A DNA stretch of 64,000 nt. Origin: CAZDET01 sp964504335. GTDB taxonomy: Bacteria; Bacteroidota; Bacteroidia; Chitinophagales; Saprospiraceae. Made by a program: the position numbers and the translations under genes. Numbering within the stretch: the first letter of the stretch is position 1; every line of letters starts with the position of its first letter. Location of the stretch: the NCBI GenBank assembly GCA_964504335.1, contig CAZDET010000017.1:1-64000 (forward strand), written 5' to 3'. Below the pieces are notes generated by a model. The model saw only the letters and a list, made by a program, of their open reading frames with translations. It was not told the DNA's origin and searched no databases. Shown one piece after another: positions 24,346 through 31,953 of this stretch.

Positions 24346-25186
24346 CAAACTTTTCGGGAAAGGCCAGTACGGGCACCTTCGTGTGGTAGGATAAATCCTT
24401 CGTTCGGCTATAGTGGAAGAGCTCCTGGATAAAGTTGCGCTGATGGATAATCATGGCGATGAAATCGACGGAGTGCTCCTCGAGGTAGTTGGCAAGGGTG
24501 GGGCCGAAATCATTCCCATCAACCACATCAAAATGTAAGTTCGGCTGATCGTAGCGACTGCTGAAGAGCTCCATGTCTTTCCGGTATTCGGCGATGTGAG
24601 CGAGGTCGACGTTTACAACGTGAATTTGCGCGTCAAACGCCTCGGCGATGGGTAGCAGCAGCTCCAATACCCGGTGTTCCTCTTCGCGATAACTGGTGGC
24701 CATGGCAATGTGATCGATCTGGCCGTCGAACGTATTGCTTTCCGGAACGGTCAGTACCGGGCAGCTGGCGTGTTCCATGACCTCGCCGGCAACGCTGCCC
24801 TGAAAAAGTGCCTTGAGTGCATCGGCACCGGTAGTACTCATAACGACCAGGTCCGCTTCCTCGGCCTCGATCCGGGCGAGAATGGTCTCTTTGGCCGGGC
24901 CTTCGATCATGGTATGTACCATTTCAATATCCTCGAAACCATTCTCCTTGGCAATGCGGTCCAGGTACGGAATGGTATCGCGGTAATTTTCGAACTCGTC
25001 GATATCAAAATTTTTGTAGAATTCTTCGAGCGTCGATGAGATATGGGCAGCACCGCGGACTTCGGGTCGCTGGTAGGTGTGCAGTGTAACGATGCGTGCG
25101 TTCCGCTTGCGCGCGAATTGCAGGGCATAAATAAACGCCTGGTTGGCACCCTCGCTTAGATCCGTCGGGAATAAGATGGTTGGCAT
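24320..25186 (-). CDS. Tandem universal stress protein (two UspA domains)
   Basis: 288 aa made of two UspA-type alpha/beta domains (about 1-145 and 150-288). The first begins ILFPTDLSEGANQAFIYALQ and has the ATP-loop-like STTGADALKALFQGSVAGEV with SCPVLTVPE; the second, MATSYREEEHRVLELLLPIA onward, has lost most of the loop. Cytosolic stress-response protein of undefined biochemistry. Its 3' end overlaps glgE tail-to-tail by 26 bp, so the two transcripts are antisense at their ends. Confidence 0.9.
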   Translation of the reverse strand: MPTILFPTDLSEGANQAFIYALQFARKRNARIVTLHTYQRPEVRGAAHISSTLEEFYKNFDIDEFENYRDTIPYLDRIAKENGFEDIEMVHTMIEGPAKETILARIEAEEADLVVMSTTGADALKALFQGSVAGEVMEHASCPVLTVPESNTFDGQIDHIAMATSYREEEHRVLELLLPIAEAFDAQIHVVNVDLAHIAEYRKDMELFSSRYDQPNLHFDVVDGNDFGPTLANYLEEHSVDFIAMIIHQRNFIQELFHYSRTKDLSYHTKVPVLAFPEKFVNPESPRA

Positions 25187-25220
25187 ACAACTGGATTTAC
25201 TGGTGTAACACAGCAGTCTC

Positions 25221-25258
25221 AGGCGAATCTACAAATTCGCCTCGCTCTGCGGGCAGAG
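25221..25258. other. Two tandem stem-loops between rpe and the usp gene
   Basis: AGGCGAAT (25221-25228) pairs with ATTCGCCT (25235-25242) around a 6-nt loop, and CTCTG (25245-25249) pairs with CAGAG (25254-25258) around CGGG. Both are perfect and GC-rich but lack a T-run on either strand, so they look like mRNA stabilising or processing structures in the rpe-usp intergenic rather than terminators. Confidence 0.55.
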
Positions 25259-25299
25259 GTTCGTCATCGAAAGTAAAAATTTACAATGACTTAAATCAC

Positions 25300-25977
25300 C
25301 TACACGTAAGAAGAAGGGTTGGCTTCGATGCGCTTTAGTTGCTCAATGGCTGAGTGAGGGTCCTCGGCTTTGAATACACTACTACCGGCAACCAGTACAT
25401 CCGCTCCGGCCTGGAGTATTTTTTCGGCGTTTTGCATGCCGACGCCACCGTCGACCTCAATCCGGGCTTTGCTGTTGTGGACGGTGATCAAATCCTTCGC
25501 CTTTCGGATTTTCGGAATGCTTTGATAAATAAATTGCTGGCCGCCAAAACCGGGATTGACCGACATGATCAGCACCAGGTCGATCATTTCGATGAGGTCT
25601 TCCAATAGGTCGACGGAAGTGTGAGGGTTGAGGGCCACTCCCGCAGCAGCACCGGTTTCCTTGATCTGTTGTACTACGCGGTGTAAATGCGGGCAGGCTT
25701 CGTAATGGACCGTGATCACATCCGCGCCCGCATCGCGAAATACGGAAAGGTAGCGCTCCGGCGATTCGATCATCAGGTGAACATCGAGCGGCTTTCGGGC
25801 CAGCGTTTTGATCTGACGGATGATGTCCATGCCAAACGAAATATTCGGGACGAAATGGCCGTCCATAACGTCGAGGTGAAACCAATCGGCTTCACTTTCG
25901 TTAACGGTCTCGATGGCAGTATGGAGATTGGTAAAATCAGCGGCGAGCAGACTGGGAGCTACAAGGTGCTGCTTCAT
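25300..25977 (-). CDS. rpe: Ribulose-phosphate 3-epimerase
   Basis: 225-aa TIM-barrel enzyme of the pentose phosphate pathway, interconverting ribulose-5-P and xylulose-5-P in the cytosol. Family landmarks: LVAPSLLAADF, WFHLDVMDGHFVPNISFG (metal-binding His and catalytic Asp), LDVHLMIESPE, VNPGFGGQ and the second catalytic Asp in RIEVDGGVG. I start at ATG 25977 (MKQHLVAPSLLA); the open frame further upstream runs through an intrinsic terminator and cannot be coding. The gene lies directly behind a structured leader with two terminators, suggesting control by transcription read-through. Confidence 0.97.
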   Translation of the reverse strand: MKQHLVAPSLLAADFTNLHTAIETVNESEADWFHLDVMDGHFVPNISFGMDIIRQIKTLARKPLDVHLMIESPERYLSVFRDAGADVITVHYEACPHLHRVVQQIKETGAAAGVALNPHTSVDLLEDLIEMIDLVLIMSVNPGFGGQQFIYQSIPKIRKAKDLITVHNSKARIEVDGGVGMQNAEKILQAGADVLVAGSSVFKAEDPHSAIEQLKRIEANPSSYV

Positions 25978-26017
25978 AGAGTAATTTATGTTACCTTTAA
26001 CCCTGTGTAAAATAAAA

Positions 26018-26043
26018 AAACCGGTTGGCTTGCCAACCGGTTT
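26018..26043 (-). terminator. Intrinsic terminator just upstream of rpe
   Basis: Perfect 11-bp stem AAACCGGTTGG / CCAACCGGTTT with loop CTTG; on the minus strand it is followed by TTTTTTTATTTT. It lies 41 bp upstream of the rpe start codon and ends whatever is transcribed leftward from about 26.3 kb. On the plus strand the downstream sequence is TTTAATC, too weak for termination. Confidence 0.85.
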
Positions 26044-26078
26044 AATCAAAAAGAGCTTTGAGAGGCTATCTACATACC

Positions 26079-26105
26079 AAAAAGCGGGGCATCCGTTGAT
26101 GCCCC
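26079..26105 (-). terminator. First intrinsic terminator of the leader, with a competing stem
   Basis: On the minus strand GGGGCATC-AACG-GATGCCCC (26105-26086) is followed by CGCTTTTT. The 5' arm lies inside TCGGGGGCAT (26108-26099), which can instead pair with ATGCCCCCCGA (26159-26149), so the terminator and the upstream stem exclude each other. Confidence 0.7.
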
Positions 26106-26303
26106 CGAGATCTTCATGAGATTATAATCTGCTTTCGCTTATGCCTTTTCGGGGGGCATTTTAATTTGTTAGTAGTAGGTCGTTTGTTTTCGTCGTTTCG
26201 ACTGTAGTAACCTCGATGTCAAAAAAGACTTGCTTCTAAATGGATTATAATTTGTTCGCAGCAGGTCCGTTTCGCTTATCAGCGATTCCCTTTCTTCCCG
26301 CTG

Positions 26304-26560
26304 ACAATACAAAGATGCATCACGCATTCCGCTTTCGATAGTACATTTTAGCTAATTCCTGGACTGTTTTTCGGCCAGTGTTTTTTTTAGTTATTTGTTT
26401 GTCAGTTAGTTGTGTTGTTTTTGTCGTGAAGTATTGGATTTGAATTGAATACAATGACCATATGAAAACAGGAATTTTTTTGCTTCTCTGCGGAAAAAAT
26501 TCTTGTAGAGGGCATTTTTTCTATAAAAACCCGAGCAACGCGCTGAAATTTTAATCCCAA
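26304..26560. other. AT- and T-rich non-coding spacer
   Basis: No gene, repeat or strong stem-loop recognised beyond the likely ncRNA promoter at its left end. The sequence is rich in T-runs (a TGTTTTTTTTAG stretch near 26380, several GTTTG/GTTAG words) and presumably holds the promoter of the DUF2279 gene at its right end, but I find no clear TAnnTTTG box there. Confidence 0.4.
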
Positions 26561-27547
26561 ATGCGACTACTCTACTTGCTCTTCTTATGTGGTACGCTCT
26601 CTAGCGGACTCGCTCAATCCGTTGATCAGGCCGGATGGAAATGGCTGGAACCGGCCGATACTTTTAACCGCAAGCGGTTTTGGGCGGTAACGGGTGTTGG
26701 AGCAGCGATCTACGCCGGCGCTTCCTACGGATTGTATCAGACCTGGTACCGCGATTTTCCACAGGGCAGTTTTCGTACCATCGATGATTTCGGGGAGTGG
26801 CTGCAAATGGATAAAGCTGGCCACCTCGTGACCACCTACACGGAGGCTCGGTTACTGGACGCCGGCGCACGCTGGACGGGCATGTCGCCCAATGCGGCTC
26901 GCTGGACGGCCTTCGGAGTATCGAATGCGCTGCAATTGACCGTCGAGGTTATGGATGGCTTTTCGGAACAATGGGGGTTTTCCTGGTCGGATTTCGGAGC
27001 GAATGTACTTGGTGCTTCGGTTTTCCTGGTGCAGGATATGGTCTGGAACGAACAACGAATCCTCATCAAAGCCTCCAGCGATCCGCGCCCCCATCCGACG
27101 ATCCTGACGCCTAATGTCAGGGGAGAAGGATACGGAAACTGGGCGGTGCGAGGGGCAGAGTTGTATGGTAGCGGTTATCTCGAACGCTACGTTAAAGATT
27201 ACAACACCCTTACCGTCTGGCTGAGCGTTAATCCGCGATCGTTTGTCCCCGGGAGCAGGTTGCCCGACTGGCTCAACATTGCTGTCGGTTACGGAGCTGA
27301 AAACCTCTATGGCGCCTACGGAAATGGCTGGACTGTTTCTCCCGAGGAGGCTTACCGGCTGCCCAAAGATGAGTACCCGAGGTATCGTCAGTATTTGCTC
27401 AGCCCCGACATCGACCTGACGCGCATCCGCACCAACAAGCGGTGGCTGAAGTTGCTTTTCGGTATTACTAATTTCATCAAAGTGCCGGCGCCGGCACTGG
27501 AATTACGCAGTACCGGAGAAACGAAATTCCATCTGCTATTCTGGTAA
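26561..27547 (+). CDS. DUF2279 family exported protein
   Basis: 328 aa with a signal peptide (1-18, ends SSGLAQ). Conserved family pieces: FWAVTGVGAAIYAGASYGLY, a hydrophobic pass, WLQMDKAGHLVTTY with the MDKxGH motif, then EVMDGFSEQWGFSWSDFGAN ahead of a second hydrophobic stretch, LGASVFLVQDMVW. This is DUF2279, an envelope protein family of Bacteroidota without known function. It is monocistronic, preceded by 257 bp of non-coding DNA, and followed by a sigma-factor operon. Confidence 0.85.
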   Translation: MRLLYLLFLCGTLSSGLAQSVDQAGWKWLEPADTFNRKRFWAVTGVGAAIYAGASYGLYQTWYRDFPQGSFRTIDDFGEWLQMDKAGHLVTTYTEARLLDAGARWTGMSPNAARWTAFGVSNALQLTVEVMDGFSEQWGFSWSDFGANVLGASVFLVQDMVWNEQRILIKASSDPRPHPTILTPNVRGEGYGNWAVRGAELYGSGYLERYVKDYNTLTVWLSVNPRSFVPGSRLPDWLNIAVGYGAENLYGAYGNGWTVSPEEAYRLPKDEYPRYRQYLLSPDIDLTRIRTNKRWLKLLFGITNFIKVPAPALELRSTGETKFHLLFW

Positions 27548-27655
27548 CCTCGCCCGTAGCAGAGTAAATTCGGCGCACAGAAAAATCAGCTCCGCTGTAA
27601 CAAACAACCGGGCCGTCTCGTCGGGTTTCCAAATGATCTTTGCGAATCAAATGGT

Positions 27656-28168
27656 ATGACGGCGAACGACTTCCAGAAACAAATCTGGCCACTACGAGAT
27701 CAACTCTTCCGGTTTGCGTGTCGGCTGCTAGGCGATGAAGCAGAGGCCGCGGATACCGTCCAGGAAACCCTGATCAAGGTCTGGGACAAGCGGCGCGATC
27801 TTGGAGCAATAGAAAATAAGGAGGCCTGGTGTCTTCGGTTGGTGCGCAACGCCAGTATTGACCGCATGCGCAGTGGCTACCGCAAACGGCGAACGGATCT
27901 AAAAGCGGTAGCAGACCTCGGAGCCAAACAACAGACTCCCAGCCAGCAACTGCAAGCAAAGGATACCCTGCAGCAGGTACGCATGCTCATGTCCGGGTTG
28001 CCGGAAAATCAACGGGCTGTGATGCAATTACGCGATATCGAAGGCTTGAGTTATCAGGAAATTGCCGATGTGCTGGATATGTCGATGGCACAAGTGAAAA
28101 CGAATTTACACCGGGCGCGCACCTATATCCGGCGCGCCATGCAAAAGGCGGAAAGTTATGGACTCTAA
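27656..28168 (+). CDS. ECF sigma factor
   Basis: 170-aa sigma-70 family protein with region 2 (LFRFACRLLGDEAEAADTVQ and the RNAP-binding ETLIKVWDKRRDL) and region 4 (LPENQRAVMQLRDIEGLSYQ then EIADVLDMSMAQVKTNLHRA). It directs RNA polymerase to a small regulon. The gene overlaps the next one by 11 bp; that product has the layout of a membrane-bound anti-sigma factor, giving a standard sigma/anti-sigma pair. ATG 27656 was chosen; an ATG at 27651 is out of frame. Confidence 0.93.
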   Translation: MTANDFQKQIWPLRDQLFRFACRLLGDEAEAADTVQETLIKVWDKRRDLGAIENKEAWCLRLVRNASIDRMRSGYRKRRTDLKAVADLGAKQQTPSQQLQAKDTLQQVRMLMSGLPENQRAVMQLRDIEGLSYQEIADVLDMSMAQVKTNLHRARTYIRRAMQKAESYGL

Positions 28169-28628
28169 AGTGGTAAAGGAGTTGTTGGACCGCTACTTCG
28201 CGGGGGAAACCACCCTGGAGGAAGAGACGCAGTTGCGTCGGTATTTTCGCCGATCTACCATTGATCCTCAATTTGAATCATTGCGGCCGCTCTTCCAATT
28301 TTTTCAGGAAGAAGCCCAACTGCAGGCTCCTCAAAGCTGGAAGCCACCGGGAACGGCCTTCCGGTCGATGCTCCGCGTAATTCGCCCGGTGAGCATCGCC
28401 GCCCTGATCGTACTGGCCTTCGGTTTATGGTGGTTAGTCGGTCGCGATGGAACGCCCGAGCCTACCGCCCAGATTAATTGGGAACACTACGAAGTAAATG
28501 ATCCGGAGGCTGCGGCCCGAATCATAGCAGACGCCCTCAAAAAAGCAGGCACAACGATAAACGAGGGTGCCACCCATGCCGTGCGCGAGATGGAAGCCGT
28601 CGAGCGCCTGTCGAACCCTATTTATTAA
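28158..28628 (+). CDS. Putative membrane anti-sigma factor
   Basis: 156 aa. N-terminal DRYFAGETTLEEETQLRRYF is the helical zinc-less anti-sigma-like domain common in Bacteroidota (length and charge pattern fit); one TM helix is at about 74-94 (SIAALIVLAFGLWWLVG), followed by a short periplasmic tail. It overlaps the sigma gene by 11 bp and is 32 bp before the first DUF4252 gene. Sequestration of the sigma factor at the membrane is inferred from context. Confidence 0.75.
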   Translation: MDSKVVKELLDRYFAGETTLEEETQLRRYFRRSTIDPQFESLRPLFQFFQEEAQLQAPQSWKPPGTAFRSMLRVIRPVSIAALIVLAFGLWWLVGRDGTPEPTAQINWEHYEVNDPEAAARIIADALKKAGTTINEGATHAVREMEAVERLSNPIY

Positions 28629-28660
28629 CCCCAAACGTTCATTTTTAAACATTCGGAACC

Positions 28661-29203
28661 ATGAAATTCAACCAGTTGCCAGTATGTATGGCCGTTGCGG
28701 CCTGTTTGCTTTCCACCGGACTGTTCGGGCAGGCCAATGCCATCGATACCTATTTCAAGCAGTACGTCGATGACGAACGCTTCTCCGTGGTGTATATCAG
28801 CCCCAAGATTTTCCAAATGATCGACAAACTGGATTTGGATGAAGTCGAACTCGACGGAGAGTCTTCTACCCTTATCAAGGACGTGGCGAAGGATTTACGC
28901 GGGTTGCGCATCCTGTCCATCGACGAAGATGGAGACCGCTACTACGAAGAAGCGAAATCAAAAATCGATCAGGATATCTATGAATCCCTCCTGACCGTCC
29001 GGCAAAAAGGAGGCGGAAACGTCGATTTTATGGTCAAGGAAAATGCGGAAGGTATCATTGAAGAACTGCTGCTGCTGGCTGGCGGCGATGGCGATTTTGC
29101 CCTGCTGAGCTTCGTCGGAACGATCGATTTGGAAAAGGTGGCTAAACTGGCCAAGGAGATGGAAAAGGACAAAGAGAAGGGGAAGGTACGGGAGCAGGAA
29201 TAG
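28661..29203 (+). CDS. DUF4252 exported protein (copy 1)
   Basis: 180 aa with signal peptide (about 1-24, ends TGLFGQ). The mature part, DTYFKQYVDDERFSVVYISP and DLRGLRILSIDEDG, then VDFMVKENAEGIIEELLLLA and FALLSFVGTIDLEKVAKLA, is typical of DUF4252, usually found in sigma/anti-sigma operons in Bacteroidota. The C-terminus ends in a Lys/Glu repeat (MEKDKEKGKVREQE). Function unknown; likely a target or sensor in the same envelope-response unit. Confidence 0.85.
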   Translation: MKFNQLPVCMAVAACLLSTGLFGQANAIDTYFKQYVDDERFSVVYISPKIFQMIDKLDLDEVELDGESSTLIKDVAKDLRGLRILSIDEDGDRYYEEAKSKIDQDIYESLLTVRQKGGGNVDFMVKENAEGIIEELLLLAGGDGDFALLSFVGTIDLEKVAKLAKEMEKDKEKGKVREQE

Positions 29204-29230
29204 GGAAGTGTGGAGTAAAAAAATACAGCT

Positions 29231-29701
29231 ATGGGGCGTTTTGTGTGGCTGATGCTGATTGCAATAGGAATACAAGGAAATTTGCAGGGGCAAGCAGATC
29301 CGCTGAAGGCATTTTACCAGAAGTACCAGTCGGAAGGCAGCCAGGCTGTCAATTTGGGCGGGTTGATGATTCGCGTGGGTGCCTGGTTTGCTGATACACC
29401 GGAGGAACGGAAATTAATCCGAAAAATCAAACACCTGCGTCTGATCCAATTCGAGGATGTCGATGCGGTGGATGCTAAAGACATAATTTCCCTAAAAACG
29501 GCAGCGTTGGACCGTGGCTTCGAAACCTTGCTCGAATCCAGAGAAGATGGCGAGCAGATACAGGTATTTGCGTTGGAGAAGCGTGAGCAACTCCACCGCA
29601 TGCTTGTGTTGACCCAGGATGGGTACCAATTCACGGCCGTCAGTCTTAAGGGAACGATTACTTACGAAGAATTCGCCCAAACGGTGCTAGAGGAATTTTG
29701 A
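29231..29701 (+). CDS. DUF4252 exported protein (copy 2)
   Basis: 156 aa with signal peptide (1-20, GNLQGQ). It parallels the preceding protein (FYQKYQSEGSQAVNLGGLMI, IKHLRLIQFED, VSLKGTITYEEFAQTVLEEF) but is strongly diverged and lacks the Lys/Glu tail, so the pair arose by an old duplication. It ends the sigma operon and converges on the trehalose gene 13 bp away. Confidence 0.82.
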   Translation: MGRFVWLMLIAIGIQGNLQGQADPLKAFYQKYQSEGSQAVNLGGLMIRVGAWFADTPEERKLIRKIKHLRLIQFEDVDAVDAKDIISLKTAALDRGFETLLESREDGEQIQVFALEKREQLHRMLVLTQDGYQFTAVSLKGTITYEEFAQTVLEEF

Positions 29702-29714
29702 TGGCGAAGGCCCG

Positions 29715-31889
29715 TTAAATGGCCAACAATTCCTGGAAAAAACGACGGACGGCTTCCACCCCTACGAGGCTGTATCGGGCTTCGGATCGTTCAAGACCGA
29801 CTTTGATGGTTACTCCCCAGTCGGGTAGTGCCCGGAAAATATCCTCATCGGTAGAGTCATCTCCGATGCCGAGCATGAATTCCCAATTTTCGAGGCCGGT
29901 CCAGATTTGGGAGGCTTTGCCTTTATTGACGCCGGCGTTTTTGATTTCTACTACCTTATTGCCCTCGAGTACCTGCAGGTCCTTGTTTTGGATGAGGTAG
30001 GCGAGCATGTCGCGAAACTCGCGAACGCGTTTTTGCCCAAGGTCGCGGTCGATACCCCGGTAGTGCCAGGCCAGGCTGAAATCCTTTTGCTCGATGAAGG
30101 AGCCGGGCGTCCGCTCTACCAGGTTTTCCAGTACTTGGTGGACTTCTACTTTCCAGGCGTCGGTTACATTGGGATTCAGTTGCCATTCACCGTGGCGTTT
30201 GACCCAAACGCCGTGTTCGGCGGCCATGTCGATGGGCAGCCCGCCGAGCCACCGCTCGAGCGTGGTTTTGTCGCGGCCACTATTGACGACCACCTGATTG
30301 CCGTTGCGGCGAGCGAGTTCGCCGAGGATGTGCAGTACCTCCTCATCGGGCGCGACGGCTTGCGGATCGACGTTGAAATCCATCATCGTCCCGTCGTAAT
30401 CGATAATGAAGAGTCGCTTGCTGGCAGTTTGATACTGCTGGAACACCTGCCGCCGTTCGTCCTGAACGAGTTGGGGGGCAGGGCTGATGTTGTTTTTATC
30501 CATGAGTTTTCGTTGCTCGGCTAAAAAGTTGGCAGCCCATTGTTTGACATTGTATTGCTTTAGTTTTCGCTGCATGCTGTTGAGCCGTCTGGCTTGCTCT
30601 TCGGCGGGCATTTCCAGGGCTTGTACGAGCGCTTCGGCGATATCGGATGCATCCTGAGGATTGACGATCAAGCTCTCGGTTAGTTCGTTGGCGGCTCCTG
30701 CCATTTCACTGAGTACCAGCACCCCCCGCTTGCTTTCTTCCTTCGAGGCGACGTATTCTTTTGCCACCAGGTTCATGCCGTCTCGGAGTGGAGTTATCAG
30801 TGCAATATCGGATTCCTTATACAAAGTAGTGAGTTCGTTGAAGTTCAGGGATCGGTAATAGTATTGGATGGGCATCCAATCGAAGGTACCGTAGGTGCTG
30901 TTCAACTCACCCACCAGGGTGTCTACTTCGTGCTTCAGTTCCTGATATTGATCGACATTGGCTCGAGAGGGCACTACGATCATAACCAGGGTGACTTTGC
31001 GGTGGTATTCGGGATGTTGTTTCAGAAAAACATCGAATGCCCGAATGCGTTGGGGAATACCTTTGGTGTAATCCAGCCGATCGATAGAGGTGATAAGCAC
31101 CCGATTGCTGGCGAGGGTTTTGATCTGTTCAATACCGGGCGTCTCTTCTGCTTCCGGAGGAAACGCGTATTTGTCGTAGTCGATGCCCATGGGAAACACA
31201 TCCACGTTGAGCACCCGGTTGCCAATGGTGAGCTTACCGAATTCGTGCTCGAAGCCCGCAATGCGGTAGGCAGCGCTCAGGAAGTGACGCATATATCCAA
31301 AGGTATGAAAGCCAATCTGGTCGGCCCCCAAAATACCGTTGAGAATTTCCTCCCGCCAGGGAAGGATACGGAAGATCTCGTAAGAAGGGAAGGGGATGTG
31401 CAGAAAAAAGCCGATCGATAATCGGGGGAATGCCTGCCGGATTAAATTCGGCAGTAGCATCAACTGGTAGTCGTGTACCCATACCAGATCGTCTTCCTGA
31501 AGGTGCTTGGCAACCTGCTCGAAAAAAATCTGATTGACGCGCTCGTACGCTTTCCAATAGATTTCGTTGTAGGTCGTGTACTGGGAAAAGTAGTGAAAGT
31601 GCGGCCAGATGGTTTTATTGCTGAATCCCTCGTAGTAGAGTTCGATATCCTTTTGGCTGAGAAAAACCGGCACGAGATTGCGCTGGGCGAGGTCGGCAGC
31701 AACGGATTCCCGTTCCCACTCATTGGTAATATCCTGACCGGGCCAACCGATCCAGAGCTTTTCGATAGAAGAGTCGAGCGAATTCAATCCCGTTGCCAGG
31801 CCACCGGCGCTGGGATGGTAGTGCAATTCGCCTCCCTTTCGATTGACGGTAATCGGGAGTCGATTGGAAATGATAACCAGTCGTGACAT
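29715..31889 (-). CDS. Bifunctional trehalose-6-phosphate synthase/phosphatase (OtsA-OtsB fusion)
   Basis: 724 aa. The GT20 synthase half (1 to about 470) starts RLVIISNRLPITV and has WIGWPG, VWVHDYQLMLLP, DRLDYTKGIPQRI and LRDGMNLVAKEYVA, making trehalose-6-P from UDP-glucose and glucose-6-P. The C-terminal half (about 490-724) is a HAD phosphatase with the nucleophile motif FIIDYDGTMMDF near residue 495 and GIGDDSTDEDIFRAL. Both catalytic sets look intact, so a single protein makes trehalose in the cytosol. Together with GlgE and the GH-A hydrolase nearby it points to a trehalose/alpha-glucan compatible-solute network. Confidence 0.97.
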   Translation of the reverse strand: MSRLVIISNRLPITVNRKGGELHYHPSAGGLATGLNSLDSSIEKLWIGWPGQDITNEWERESVAADLAQRNLVPVFLSQKDIELYYEGFSNKTIWPHFHYFSQYTTYNEIYWKAYERVNQIFFEQVAKHLQEDDLVWVHDYQLMLLPNLIRQAFPRLSIGFFLHIPFPSYEIFRILPWREEILNGILGADQIGFHTFGYMRHFLSAAYRIAGFEHEFGKLTIGNRVLNVDVFPMGIDYDKYAFPPEAEETPGIEQIKTLASNRVLITSIDRLDYTKGIPQRIRAFDVFLKQHPEYHRKVTLVMIVVPSRANVDQYQELKHEVDTLVGELNSTYGTFDWMPIQYYYRSLNFNELTTLYKESDIALITPLRDGMNLVAKEYVASKEESKRGVLVLSEMAGAANELTESLIVNPQDASDIAEALVQALEMPAEEQARRLNSMQRKLKQYNVKQWAANFLAEQRKLMDKNNISPAPQLVQDERRQVFQQYQTASKRLFIIDYDGTMMDFNVDPQAVAPDEEVLHILGELARRNGNQVVVNSGRDKTTLERWLGGLPIDMAAEHGVWVKRHGEWQLNPNVTDAWKVEVHQVLENLVERTPGSFIEQKDFSLAWHYRGIDRDLGQKRVREFRDMLAYLIQNKDLQVLEGNKVVEIKNAGVNKGKASQIWTGLENWEFMLGIGDDSTDEDIFRALPDWGVTIKVGLERSEARYSLVGVEAVRRFFQELLAI

Positions 31890-31899
31890 AGGTTGGGTG

Positions 31900-31933
31900 C
31901 TGTGTAGTTCTACTCGTGGAACGGACTACACAG
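31900..31933. other. Stem-loop in the trehalose gene leader
   Basis: Perfect 9-bp inverted repeat CTGTGTAGT (31900-31908) / ACTACACAG (31925-31933) with a 16-nt loop that itself contains GTTC/GAAC pairing. It lies 11 bp upstream of the trehalose synthase start codon on the minus strand, after the preceding gene in the same direction; no T-run follows. It could be an attenuating or translation-controlling leader hairpin or a protein-binding site. Confidence 0.55.
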
Positions 31934-31953
31934 AGCCTTGTTTTCCGATCCCG

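Larger units (their letters stand above)
26008..26303 (-). ncRNA. Candidate structured leader RNA or small RNA upstream of rpe
   Basis: No reading frame fits, but the minus strand has the parts of a discrete RNA. There is a near-consensus -7 box CATCTTTG (26317-26310) and immediately a 5' hairpin TCAGCG (26304-26299) / CGCTGA (26284-26279). Two imperfect direct repeats of about 32 nt follow (plus-strand 26242-26274 and 26155-26186, both containing AATTTGTT and AGGTC), then a 12-bp palindrome AGATTATAATCT (26119-26130). Two terminators lie at 26079-26105 and 26018-26043. It could be a free sRNA of about 225 or 295 nt, or an rpe leader. I cannot match it to a named RNA family; a Bacteroidota 6S-type RNA is not excluded. 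Confidence 0.5.

Noticed and set aside
26561..27547. Lipoprotein with lipobox
   Set aside because: The signal ends SGLAQ with no Cys at the cleavage point, so it is an ordinary exported protein.
29907..30524. 205-codon plus-strand frame
   Set aside because: Shadow of the trehalose synthase/phosphatase; no motif.
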